A stretch of 64,000 nt of DNA from Oreohelix idahoensis (GCA_024509875.1 JAMPIV010010592.1:1-64000); one strand, 5' to 3'. Numbered from the stretch's first letter, positions 33,635 through 45,191 are shown. The notes: generated from the letters alone by a model not told the origin. A program made the numbers and translations.

Positions 33635-34669
33635 TTGCCTTTCTCACAGCTTCTCCGCCTCCGTCGGTTATGCCAAGATGATGACAACTTTCTATGCCGA
33701 GCACAAGAAATGTTGGACTTCTTCCGTAACAGACAGTATCCAGAAAATGTTCTTACCTCTGCCTTAGAACGTGTTCTCCCTATCTCACGTCTAGAGGCCC
33801 TCAAACCCAGCCAAAAAACCTCCTCTGATAGAGTCAAGTTAATACTGACCTATCACCCTCACTGCACTGCTGTCAAAAGGATCCTGTTTCGCCACCTACC
33901 TCTCCTCCAAGCTGACCCAGTGGCGCGGGAAGCATTTAGTGAGCCACCCTTGCTGGCATATAGACGGGACAAAAATTTGAGGGACCTCCTAGTCCACAGT
34001 CGTCTGAAAACCGTCAACGGTGGCCACTTTGGAACCAAGCCATGTAACCGTACACGATGTAAGACATGTCAGTATGTAATCGAAACACGTTCAGTCTCGT
34101 TCCCTAACGCCAAGTTCACCATCACCCATGGCTTCACATGTGAGTCACGCAACGTCATTTATGCTATTATATGCAAACGTTGCACCATTACGTACATCGG
34201 CCAAACGGGCACACGACTGGGCGACCGATTCTGCAGACACCTCTATGACTTCTCTCAGTTTAATTCCACACCTGTGGCCATCCACTTCAATGGCCCTGAC
34301 CACCACGGTGCCACTGACATCCAGGTGACAGCCATCAGATACTGTTCCTCGGACGCCAACAGTCGGTTTCGCCAGGAACAACGCCTCATCCATCTTATCT
34401 TCTTCTCTTCTTCCGTCCTTAGCCACCGACCGTCAAAGCAGTCAGTGGCCATTACGCCTAGTGGCGTCTTAGGGCAACAGCAGATAGGTTTTCTTTGCCA
34501 TTGTTTCCCATCACGCCTATTGGCGTCTTTAGGGCAACGGCAAATCAATCCATTTGCTGTCGTTTCCGTAATCGAAGTGACTGGCAAACGGGTGATCAGC
34601 CCGTTGGTCATCCATCTTATGGGTTGCCTCAAACCACACGGTTTGAATACCCAACGTTCTTTTGTCTGA
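33635..34669 (+). pseudogene. Penelope-like GIY-YIG endonuclease region, split by a SINE
   Basis: The thumb/linker part reads CQDDDNFLCRAQEMLDFFRN, ILTYHPHC, REAFSEPPLLAYRRDKNLRD and CNRTRCKTCQYV. The nuclease follows: RNVIYAIICKRCTITYIGQT (GIY-YIG pair as VIYAI ... TYIG), RLGDRFCRHL, then PVAIHFNGPDHHGATD. The frame runs by chance through the SINE, which adds about 70 foreign residues after RLIHLI and before MGCLKPHGLNTQRSFV. The 9.0-9.6 kb copy reads directly LIHLICCLKPH, giving the unoccupied state. The residues needed for nuclease chemistry look kept, but the fold is interrupted. Confidence 0.88.
34399..34607 (-). mobile_element. SINE, GAA-tail family, 5'-truncated
   Basis: TCATCCATCTTAT is duplicated at 34386-34398 and 34608-34620 (13 bp). 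The tail is TCTTCTCTTCTTC on the plus strand. Two copies of the hairpin block occur: ACGCCTAGTGGCGTCTTAGG at 34455 and ACGCCTATTGGCGTCTTTAG at about 34514. Confidence 0.93.
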
Positions 34670-35734
34670 GACGCCTTTCTCTATCGAGTCCCTGTTGTAT
34701 TAAGACTTTCTACTTTGATGCGATCACCCTTTTTTTTTTTAAATTACCATTTTTTTAATTTAATAATTTTATTTATTTATTATTATTATTTTTTTAAATT
34801 TGTTTATTTATTTTATTTTATTTAAAAAAAAATTTTTTAATTATTTTTTCCTTTATTATTTTTTATTTTATTTATTTCTTTATTTAGTTTTTATTTATTT
34901 ATTTATTTGTTTTAAATTTATTTATTATTATTTATTTATTTATTTATTTATTTTTTTTTATTTATTATTTATTGATTACTTTTTTCTCACTCTTTTCCAG
35001 TCCTTGTTTTCATTATTTCTTATTTTTATGTACTATCAACTTCCTCTTTCCGGTTTAGTGGCAGCCATCTTGCTTTGCTTCACATGTGACTGGACTTTAT
35101 ATTAAGGGAGTTTTTTTCTCTTATTTTTATAGTTTCATGTTCTCTACTTAATTCTCATTTTCTTTCCCTCCTGTCTCTTGTTTGTCTGTCCCTGACGAAG
35201 GCCTTGTGGCCGCAACGTAGGTTTTTCTTGTCCTTCTCCTTGTAAGACGTATTACTATTTGTGTGGGTGTGTGTGTGTGTGTTTTTTTTTTTTCAACTAA
35301 TCAGATGCAGGACAAATTGAAAACACTCGATGAGAGGTCACAGCAATTGGGTCTGAAAATACACCAGGAAAAGACAAAAATAATGAGAATAAATGCAGGT
35401 AATGATAACAGGGTCTAACTTGAAGAAACATCAATACAAGATGTAGAATCGTACACATATCTTGGCAGTAATATAGACAAAGTTGGAGGGACAGACAGCG
35501 ATATCAAAATAAGAATACAAAAGGCAAGAGGAGCTTTCATTGCATTGGGAAATATATGGAGATCAAGAGAAATCGGATCCAACACGAAAACAAGAATCTT
35601 CAACTCAAATGTGAAGTCAGTCCTATTGTAAGGCTCTGAGACATGGAGAACAACAAAGACAACAACCAAAAAGCTACAGACTTTCATAAATGGGTGCTTG
35701 CGTAGAATAAAGGGATTAAAATGGTATGACAAGG

Positions 35735-38700
35735 TGTCGTGGTTGAGTAAAGTGTAGAGTATTTGTCGAGTTGGACAATAGTAGTGAAATCAACAAGGGA
35801 TAGTGGACTGACAGAGTTATAGATTACACACACAGAAAGGTGTAAATAGGAGATGGACTTGAGACAACCTGGAAGAAGATTTACCAAAATGATCTCTCTC
35901 TCCAAGCCTCAACTCACTGATGTCTGTCTAAGCACCTCCTGCTCTCTCTCTTTTCTCTTATCATACATAGAGATTATAGTAAAGAGCTAAACAAGTTAAT
36001 TATGGATGAAAGGGTCGGGAACAGCGTATTAATAAAGGTGTAAACTTTATTAAATGAAGAAAAAACATGAAAATAATGCATATCATCACCACAACATAAA
36101 ATTGCACCAATAATCAAATAATCATCAATAGTCATCAGATACGCAAATTACGCCAACAAACACACACACAGACCACCGACATGAACCTGTAGAACACAGA
36201 GAGATAAATAATCGAGTGGCAGTCCTTCCGTTTTCGGGGACCAGATGAAATAGCTCCAGTAAGTGGTTTTTTCGTATATATCCTCCATCGGTGATGGAAT
36301 TAACCTGAATAAAATCACTGTATAGGCGCTATCGTTGGTGACTCCCCCCTACTGCCGCGAGTTGGGCTGGAAGACTCTATTTACCTCCTGTTTACCAAAA
36401 TGAATAAACTGCGTGTCAGTCCTTCCGCTTTCGGGGACCAGATGAAATAGTCCAGACAGTGTCTCATATGTAGATCCTTTGCGAGGGACTAAGCCTACAA
36501 AACTGTCCTTGTTGGTACTAAACGTTGGTGACTCTCCCCTACTGACGCGAAGTGGGCTGGGGGACGCGGTTTATCTCCTGCTGACCAACTGAATGAACTT
36601 AGCGACAGCCTATCCGCTTTCGGGGACCAATGGAATAGCTCCAGTAAGTGGTTTTTTCGTATATATCCGCCATCGGTGATGGAATTAACCTGAATAACAT
36701 CACTGTATAGGCGCTATCGTTGGTGACTCCCCCCTACTGGCGAGAGTGGGGCTGGAACTCTGTCCATAGATGGCTGCTCATACGTGCGAGGTTTTAAGTA
36801 TCCAGAAAAATACACCAGAAGGTTTCACTTGAGGACAAAGAGTGCCAGGTGCGCTTATCCGGCGCTAGGCTCTGCTTGGCTGTAAATTCTGTTTACACTG
36901 GTTTGGCTGTGGTTTGCTGGGTGCCCCGTTTAGGCACAAAAAGGCGGGTGATATGGAATTCTGCTATCGGCATGCTGGGCGGTTTAGATATTCTGGAAGC
37001 CGCAATGCTCTGGCTGGTAATCCAATAGGCGAGTAGAGAACTACTACTACATTTGATGATTCCCGATTTAGCGTTGGCTCCGTTGCACTGCGTGAGCTTA
37101 ACTTGGCGTTGACAAAAAGGGGTTTTGATTCAGGAACGGGGTTGACGATTCGTGACGCTAGCGGTATTCAGAAACCCTCTAGATCGAAGAGAATATTTCG
37201 TTCTTCGCCTGACTGGAATCTGCTCTAGCGATTCGGTCTCCCTGAAACTGAGACCCAAAAGAGACACCTTTTAACTTCAAGCAACGCTAAAATCACACTA
37301 ACTTTATACAGAAAGTTTCGCTCCACTATGGGATTAAATTTATTGTAGTTATTGCTATGATAGTTTAGGGCTGTCTTTAACCATGTCTCCTGTTCCTTAA
37401 AAATATCAATTATCAACACGCGCCCGCATAGGCTTAATATCTTTTGTACACCCATGTAACTGTCATTAAATGTTCTGACAGCAAAATCTACTCCTCTTCT
37501 CCCAATCTCAACATACAGGAAACCTAACCTGTAGTTACAGTTAAATGAATATGCTTATTCATCTTACAACATTAAATGAATTTACATAAAGAGATTACAG
37601 CATTTGACATTACACAAATAAATCGTATGTCCCCTTGGGGAAATATATTAGCATTCCACAAAATGCAATGTTCTTGCTATAATAATACAGTTGTGGCTAA
37701 ATCATAAGATATAATTATATCTATGCCTGGTGACTGCTTTCAGTGAAAGTTATAGACTAGTGCCTAGCCACACAGGTAAGCATAAAATGACTCTCTCTTG
37801 CCGCTAGAAATATATATCCAAAAGGAATAAGTGACTATCTCCTATAATCCAGAATTATTGCCTGCGTCTCACTATTCAGTTTTTAAGTGAACAATCCACA
37901 CCTGACATTATCTTACAGAAATGACAGTTAATTTTGCTGACTCTTAACCCAATGGTAAGCATTCGTGGACTGATTCTACGCCTAATATCTGTTATTGTAA
38001 GTTTAACATTTAACCCATGATAAACCGTAACAGTTTAAGCACCACTTAATAGGCCGTAGACAGCGCTACCTTATCACTGAATAAAATTACTAGGAGAAGT
38101 CCTCAGAAATAAATTCACTTTCCTAACAGATATATATATATAAAAGCTAACATGAATCTAATATAATAATTATAAGATATGTCAATTCACCCCGAAAATG
38201 ACTAGAACATAGGCAAACACATTCTAGTACTGTGTTAAAGTTTGCCTTATCTCATGATGGTCATCTACGGGCCAGGAAAATTTACGAATGTCTTTGTCTA
38301 TTAAAACCAGTCTACTCTTATGGATCACAAGGGACGCTCCCCCCGGACACCTGGCCTGCATATTTCTACAGAAGTTCGGCGAAAGACGTAATCTAGAGTT
38401 AGACAAAAGAAATCGTGCGAAAGTTCCCCAGGTAGAGAAATGCATAACATTATGCTCTATCTTGTCTAAGGGGCGAAAACCCAAAGACTGACCGCGGGTT
38501 TGTCTCCCCCTGTTTCCAGGATGCATAATATTATTATCCGAAGCAGCGTTCTGGAAGCCAAACACAGGGACCCTTTCGCTCGTGATCAAAGGCTTTAAAC
38601 GTAAGAGATATTCTCCTGGTCAGACCAGGTGCGGCTTAGATAATATTATCGTTCGCTGACCGCTACAGGCCGGAACGTAACCAAACCTCGGGTGGGGTTT

Positions 38701-38837
38701 GAGAAGGTGAAAAAGTTTGGCCACGAAGGTAGAAAATGAAAGAAAAAGAAAATACAAAATGACGAGGAAAACCAGGACATTTAAAAAGTAATCAAATTAT
38801 GGACAAGATGGTAAAATAGATTATCAGTCACGTGACA
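35735..38837. mobile_element. 3.1-kb TGTC...GACA insertion, LTR-like
   Basis: It starts TGTCGTGG and ends CACGTGACA, flanked by CAAGG at 35730-35734 and 38838-38842. The 5-bp duplication and TG...CA ends fit an LTR retroelement remnant, perhaps a very long solo LTR. The ends are inverted for only four bases, and I see no long direct repeat. No coding domain is present. It contains three tandem units of about 190-195 bp near 36200-36780 (TTTCGGGGACCA ... TTGGTGACTC). The rest is unrecognised. Confidence 0.75.
36213..36765. repeat. three tandem units of about 190 bp
   Basis: The anchor GTTGGTGACTC recurs near 36335, 36525 and 36720, and TTTCGGGGACCA near 36233, 36431 and 36618. Units 1 and 3 are more alike (GCTCCAGTAAGTGGTTTTTT) than either is to unit 2. 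They are internal to the 3.1-kb insertion. Confidence 0.85.
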
Positions 38838-41800
38838 CAAGGTTACCAACGTGGAACTGATGACAAGAGCTAGACAAGTGCCAGTGGAACAAGAGATGAG
38901 AAGAAGACGATGGCGATGGATAGGACACACACTGAGGAAACCTGTTGATAGCATTACAAGGCAGTCCTTATTCTGGAACCCCCAGGGCAAGAGAGGCAGA
39001 GGTAGACCAAGAAGCACATGGAGAAGAGAGCTGGAAACAGAGGTGAAAATGATGAGGAGAACATGGAAAGAACTTGAGATGATGGCACGTGACAGGAGGA
39101 CTTGGCATGTGTTTTTTTAAGGCTTATGCTCCTTTGGGAGTGGAGAGTTATGATGATGATGATTATTAAACGACTTCAGGTGGATAAAGCTGCACTTCAG
39201 GAAACCCTCCTCGCGGGCTCTCAAACGGTGAGCAAGAAGGACTGCACATTTTATTGGCAAGGGAAAGATCTTAATAAAACTAGAGAACACGGAGTAGGTT
39301 TTGTGGTCAAAAAATTGCTAAGTAAAATGGTTGAACCAGGTGAGACTGGATCAGAACGCCTGTTAGCGCTCCGCCTGCAAACTAGCGCAGGTCCCATCAC
39401 CCTTGTCAGTGTGTATGCTGCTACTCTGTAGTCTGCATCAGAAGCTAAAGATAAGTTCTACGAGAATCTAGCAGCAGTCATCAAAAGCATACCTAGGCAA
39501 GAACAGCTTGTTATCCTTGGTGACTTTCACGATAGAGTAGGTGCCGATAATGTTTCATGGCCTTCATGTCTGGGTAGGTTTGGTATTGGCAAGATGAATG
39601 AAAATGGACAACGGCTCTTAGAGTTGTGTGTCCACCATGACCTCTGCGTGACCAACACCTACTTTCAGACAAAACCCCAGCATACGGTGTCATGGAGACA
39701 CCCACGATCCAAGCACTGGCACCAACTGACCTGATTCTCTTCAGAAGGCCACTTCTCAGGTCTGTGCTCTCAACACCATTCAAAGTACTGCCCATGCCAC
39801 CTTTGGTAAGAAAACGGCAAAGTTAAATGATTGGTTTGATGCTTCATCAGATGTTATAACACCTGTCATTGAAGCTAAGCGCAGTGCTGCGAATGAATAC
39901 AAACGATCACCGAGTGCTAGAATCCTACAGATCATAAAGGCTACGAGAAGCAAAGTTCAACAAACTGCTCGACGCTGTGCAAATGACTATTGGCTCCAGC
40001 TCAGTGAGAGCATCCAGATTGCAGCGCAAAAAGGCAACATTAAACAAATGTATGACAGTATAAAGAAAGCACTTGGCCCCCAAAAAATAAGACGGCACCG
40101 CTAAAAACCATCAGCGGAGAGAAGCTAACCGATAAGGGTAAGCAGATGGAGAGGTGGGTCGAGCACTACTCTGAGCTTTACGCTAGAGAAAATACTGTTA
40201 CACCTGCAGTCCTTGATTCTGTCAAATGTCTGCCAACTATGGAGGAGCTGGATGCCGAACCAACATTAGAGGAACTTAGCAAGACCATTGATAGCTTGGC
40301 CTCTGGCAAAGCACCAGGCAGTGATGGGATTCCTCCTGATTTAATCAAATGCTGTAAGAGCACGCTATTACATCCCTGCATAGGATGCTGTGCCAGTGCT
40401 GGGAAGAGACAACTATTAATCAAAACTTGCGAGATGCCAAGATTGTAACACTGTATAAACATAAAGGAGACAGAAGTGATTGCAATAGCTACAGAGGCAT
40501 ATCTCTTCTTAATATTGTTCGTCTTAATGCGACTACACAAGTTAGCTGATCGCATTTATCCAGAGTCACAGTGTGGATTCCAAGCTGGTAGATCAACAAC
40601 AGACATGATCTTCTCTCTCCGCCAGCTTCAGGAAAAATCAAGAGAGCAGAAAAGGCACTCGTGTATCGCATTTATAGACCTCACAAAAGCATTTGACTTG
40701 GTTAGTAGGGATGGGCTCTTCAAAATCTTCCTGAAAATAGGCTGCCCTTCTAAAATGCTGGAAATGATAAAGTCATTCCATGACGACATGAAGGGAACAG
40801 TCCAATATGCTGGAAGCACGTCACAGCCCTTTGACACACGAAGTGGCGTTAAACAAGGCTGTGTTCTGTCTCCGACCCTCTTGGGGATCTTCTTTGCCTT
40901 ACTCTTGAAACATGCATTCAGAGATGCATCTGAAGGAATATGCCTTCAAACTAGGTCAGATTGCCCATCTGTTTAATCTTTCAAGGCTGAAGGCAAAAAC
41001 AAACATCAGAAGGGTCACTATAAGAGACTTGCTTTTCGCTGATGATGCTGCAGTCGTCACTCAAAGCCAACCGGAGCTTCAGAGCGTAATGAATCGCTTC
41101 ACTAAAGCATGCAAGGACTTTGGCCTCACAATAAGTCTAAAGAAAACGAATGTGCTGAGTCAGGATGTGGGTGCTGCACCAGTTATCACTATCGATAACT
41201 ATGAATTGGCAGTGGTGCACCACTTTACATACCTAGGGTCTACCATCAATGAGAAACTCTCGCTGGACACAGAAATCGACAGTCGCATTGGTAAAGTTGC
41301 AGCTACCTTTGCCCGCCTCACATCGCGTGTTTGAGGAAACTCCAAACTCACAACAAAGACCAAAGCTGCGGTATATAACGCCTGCGTCACCAGCACACTT
41401 ATATATGGCAGCGAGACCTGGATGACCTATGCTAAGCAAGAAAGAAGGCTCAATGCCTTCCATTTACGGTGTCTACGCCACATCATCGGCATCTCGTGGA
41501 CAGATAAAGTGACAAATGTCGAGGTGTTGTCACGTGCTGGCCTTCAAAGTATGTATACACTGCTTAGACAGCGCAGACTTTGTTGGCTTGGCCATGTTCG
41601 CCGCATGGAAGATGGTCGCATCCCAAAAGATATCTTCTACGGACAATTAGCAGATGGTAAAACGGATGTGGCGGGCCTAAAGGCGCTGATATCGCAGCTT
41701 AGCTGTAAACGGCGACACAACGTAACAAACGTCCTTTTTAGGACGAACGAAGAAGAAGAAGAAGCAGATGGCTAGAGAACAGTTGGGCGACCACAGCTGA

Positions 41801-42054
41801 GGTTCAAAAATGAGTGCAAGAGAGATATGAGGGCACTGGACATGGATCCAGCAACATGGGAGGATGAAGCTGCCGATCGCACTAAGTCGCGATGCTATTT
41901 ACGGCGCCACCTCAGATTGGGCGAAAGGAGGCTCACACAACAAGCACAGGAGATGAGAAAACGTCGAAAGGAGCACTAGGAAAATAAGCAGCTGAGGGCT
42001 GCCACCTCAGGGGTGCATTCCCATCGTCAGTTATGATTGAAGGGGCTATTATCT

Positions 42055-42134
42055 GCCCCTAATTCTAAAGGCACCGACTTTGCTTCCCAGCACAAAGAAT
42101 ATAACTGATAGACATTGTTTCATAACCAATGACT
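42055..42134. repeat. right copy of about 80-bp duplication flanking L-F
   Basis: Counterpart of 32436-32515, beginning GCCCCTAATTCTAAAGGCAC immediately after the L-F tail. Confidence 0.8.
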
Positions 42135-42137
42135 TCT

Positions 42138-42460
42138 AATGAGGTAATAGTTCCCTTGATCTCCTGGATAGTTAGATCGAGGCTTAGCCTTCTCGGTCAA
42201 GGGCTAAAAAATTGGAGGTTCCGTGTGCAAGTTGTGCACGTTTAAAATCCCTCTGCAGTTGGAAATCATAAAATCAGAGTAGGCCATACGGTTATTGCCC
42301 TGGCAAAATTTAAAAATTAGAAAAACTACCCACCACTAAAAAATGTATACATTATATGCAGGATTCCTGTATACATACACTTGGATCCTTGCCGATGCTA
42401 CGGATTACGTGCACTGTGCTGAGATCCTCCTTATGGGATCTAAAGCAGGAGATCAGAGAC
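42138..42460 (+). repeat. unclassified interspersed repeat, copy 2
   Basis: Homologous in opposite orientation to 30885-31170. GCACGTTTAAAATCCC near 42237 vaguely resembles a tRNA B box, so a SINE origin is possible. Confidence 0.5.
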
Positions 42461-42691
42461 CTAATGAAGTTGTCCGTGTGCGGTGAATATGGTCCTTAAA
42501 AGCAAACCAAACCAATCTCTATTTACACTCTAAGGGTCGGGTAGGTCATGACTCCAAAATCTAAACCTCTTGTTAGTCCTTTTCCCGCCTCGCTGAAACT
42601 GAACTCACACCGCATTGGTTGCGGCTTTCAATTTCATTCCTGGTTTTATCCATGCTGCCAGCTTGAAACAAGTTTAAAAGTGACCATAATG

Positions 42692-43680
42692 TAGGGTTCC
42701 CATAATGTTTTGTTCAAAAACCGGGACATTTCCAAATTTTTACCTAAAAAACCCGGGACATTTTGTAAAAAAACGGGACATGTTAAAAATTAAGGTAAAA
42801 CACAAATAAATCTATTATATATTATATGTTGCACTTAAAATGAGATACTGGTATAAAAATACACACACTAACTAACACAACTTCCACTTTAAAAAAGAGT
42901 TCTAAATTACAAACATACTTAATTAGAAAAATCACACCTTTAAAAAATACACAATAGTCAAGTTTATATTTCAGATTCATCAGAATATTTATCAGATTTA
43001 TGGACCTATTCAAGAAGTTTTTTTTTCTTCTGATATTTGGACATAGAACTCAGCACAAGAGAAATTCTTAAAATGGGTCATTATAATGATTAAAGATTTC
43101 ACTGTCTCAATTTTAAGTTTGTTTTTTTCGTCTGTCCAAAGCGCATTTATTAATGAAAAAACACGTTCAACAGCTGCATTGGATCCTGGCAGTGCCAAAC
43201 AAAAACTAACTAGGCATTTCGGGTTCTCAGCATTTATATCCTGCTTTGTAAAATGAGCGAACATCTCACGCCATTTTTCACTGACACTTTGATCCTTCAG
43301 TTCACCCCACACATCAAATTTGCTTTCACAATATTTTTTCACATATGCAAACTCATCAAATAAGTCCTTTTCATTCACAGTAAAATTTGGTGACACTGTC
43401 TTCATGAATATGTAGCTTTCTTGGATGTTCTTCCAAGTCACAGACTCCTTTCCCTTCAAATTGATCCAATCCATAGACTGAAGAGGCGTAAGAAATGGTG
43501 CACACAACTCCTGAATATATTCAATGCAGGTGTTATGAAATCTACTGCATCCGTTACCCAAAGATTTTTTTTCAGGAAAGACCCTTAAAAAGCGCGACAT
43601 TTGGAATAAATTCGGGACACCGGGACATTTTATATAAAAACGGGACTGTCCCGGGAAAAACGGAACGAATGGGAACCCTA
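42692..43680 (-). mobile_element. hAT transposon, internally deleted
   Basis: Terminal inverted repeats TAGGGTTCCCAT are seen at 42692 and, inverted, at 43680. The 8-bp duplication CCATAATG lies at 42684-42691 and 43681-43688, exactly as expected for hAT. The ends contain repeated CGGGACATTTT motifs. The minus-strand frame 43010-43699 encodes the end of a hAT transposase. Confidence 0.95.
43010..43560 (-). pseudogene. hAT transposase C-terminal region
   Basis: The C-terminal dimerisation domain is clear: FCLALPGSNAAVERVFSLIN followed by LKIETVKSLIIIMTHF. Upstream text (SMDWINLKGKESVTWKNIQE ... YCESKFDVWGEL) is the preceding region. The BED finger and the catalytic core are missing, so the element is non-autonomous. 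The open frame extends past the left terminal repeat by chance. Confidence 0.88.
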
Positions 43681-45191
43681 CCATAATGTTGTATAACAAT
43701 TACTGTTCTGAATTCCATTTCCCGTTACGGTTGCTCTACAGCCAACACGATGCCCTTCTCCCATTTTTAGTGCCTTTTAATTGCCCTTGTTCTTGGGTGC
43801 TGTCCTATAGTTTCATTAGATCATACTCTGATTCAACCACTAGACCTTTTGCACCTCAACACCTTTGTTTTAAATCTGCCTCCACACCCCCGAGCGTTGT
43901 ATTACGAAAGCATGAACAATCTCACGTGCACATACGTAAATTACTGTACGGTCAGTTTGAAACAAGTAAGTGAAGTTATTGGCTTGCACTTCATGATTAC
44001 CTGAAATTATGGAGGTCTACACGATCATTCACTACCCCGCTCTTATTTCTGTGACATAATTTTAACGTGTTGATAATGAAGAGTTGGAGTATCAAGGAGG
44101 AGATTTAACAGCATCAGAACATGAAATTTATGCTGTTGACTTTCCAGTAGATGTGTTCTCCTTGGTGACTTTAACGCTAGAGTAGGTGCCGATAATATCT
44201 CATGGCCTTCATGTTTGGGCTGGTTTGGTAGTGGGAAGATAAATAAAAATGGATAACGGCTCTTGTAGTTGTGTATCCATAATGACATCTGCGAGACGAA
44301 CACCTACTTTCAGACAAAATCCCAGCATACGGTGTCATAGAGACACCCACGATCCAAGCACTGGCACCAACTGGATCTGATTCTCGTGTGAAGGCTACTA
44401 CTCAGGTTTGTGCTCTCCGCGCGCTCATTCCATAGTACAGGTCACTTCTTGGTGTGCTGCTGTTATAGAGAACTTAGAACACATTCGAAACACCGTACAA
44501 AGTACTGCACTTGCAACCTTTGATAAGAAAACAGCGAAGTCAAATAACTGGTTTAACTCTTCATCAGATGTGATGACACATGTGATTGAAGCAAAGCGCA
44601 ATGCTGCGATTGAACACAAACGTTCACCCAGTGCTAGGACCCTACAGATCCTGAAAGATACGAGAGTCCAACAAACTGCTCGACGCTATGCAAATGACTA
44701 TTGGCTCCAGCTCAGTGAGGGCATCCAGACCGTAGCGCAAACAGGCAACACTAGACAAATGTATGACGGTATGAATAAAGCTCCTGATCCCCGAAAAAGT
44801 AAGACGACACCGCTAAAATCCATCAGCGAAAAGAAGCTAACCGAAAAGCGTAAGTCGGTGGAGAGGTATATCGAACAGTACTCTGAGCTTTTCGCTAGAG
44901 AAAACACCGTAACGCTTAACCTCTTGACACTGTCAATTAATGTCTGCCAACTATGGAGGAGCTGGATTCTGAACAAACAGGGGAAGAACTAGCAAGGCCA
45001 TTGATAACTTGGCCTCTGGAAAAGCACCTGGTAGTGATAGGATTCCTCCCGATTTAATCAAATGCTGTAAGAGCAAGATATTTCATCCCCTGCATAGGAT
45101 GCAGTGCCAGTGCTGGAAAGAGACAATTATTCCTCGAGACATGTGAGATGCAAAGATTGTAAAACTGTATAAAAACAAAAGAGACAGAAGT

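Larger units (their letters stand above)
33584..35297 (+). mobile_element. Penelope-like element inserted in L-D
   Basis: TAATCAGATGCA is duplicated perfectly at 33572-33583 and 35298-35309. The element is 5'-truncated, with no RT palm, and carries the linker and GIY-YIG nuclease (33635-34669). A long T-rich 3' UTR (34730-34980) follows, then the end TGACGAAGGCCTTGTGGCCG ... TTGTGTGGGTGTGTGTGTGT. A SINE lies inside the nuclease frame at 34399-34607. Confidence 0.93.
32738..39165 (+). mobile_element. L-D LINE inserted in L-F, itself interrupted twice
   Basis: Own sequence is 32738-33583, 35298-35734 and 38838-39165. TTAAACGACTTCA at 32725-32737 and 39166-39178 is a perfect 13-bp target duplication in L-F. 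The RT reads RPTKEEIKKAIKLLRDGKAAGPDRIPAEAI, WKEGYLVKLPKKGNLQ, FRQNRSCTDQIA, FVDYEKAFDSVDRESL then stop at 33281 (TAG for TGG), GVRQGCFLSPFLFLLAIDW and LDFADDLALLSHN (just before 33572). It resumes at 35300 with MQDKLKTLDERSQQLGLKIH and again at 38838 with TNVELMTRARQVPVEQEMRRRRW and RGRPRSTWRRELETEVKMM. The tail is TGATGATGATGATT. Confidence 0.92.
32516..42053 (+). mobile_element. L-F LINE (EN + RT), host of a nested insertion series
   Basis: Own sequence is 32516-32737 and 39166-42053; the middle is inserted DNA. The 5' part encodes GCWNVRT-type text running into TAIINDELKRL. After the insertion it continues VDKAALQETLLAGSQ (39180), REHGVGFVVKK, ITLVSVYA and LVILGDFHDRVGADN (usual GDFN altered). 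The RT follows: ASGKAPGSDGIPPDLIK, CGFQAGRSTTDMIFSLRQL, FIDLTKAFDLVSRDGL, GVKQGCVLSPTL, LLFADDAAVVTQSQ, YLGSTINEKLSLDTEI, YGSETWMTYAKQERRL and WLGHVRRMEDGRIPKD. It ends RLGERRLTQQAQEMRKRRKEH and a GGGGCTATTAT tail. Stops and frame shifts occur near 39427, 39730, 40450, 40975 and 41333, so it is dead. Confidence 0.88.
42528..43860 (-). mobile_element. R2/HERO-type LINE 3' fragment, interrupted by hAT
   Basis: Own sequence is 42528-42691 and 43689-43860. The first matches the 3' UTR at 25140-25270. The second matches the last coding part at 25525-25680 (TTCCATTTCCCGTTACGGTT, CCCTTGTTCTTG, AGATCATACTCTGATTCAAC). It is decayed. Confidence 0.8.
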
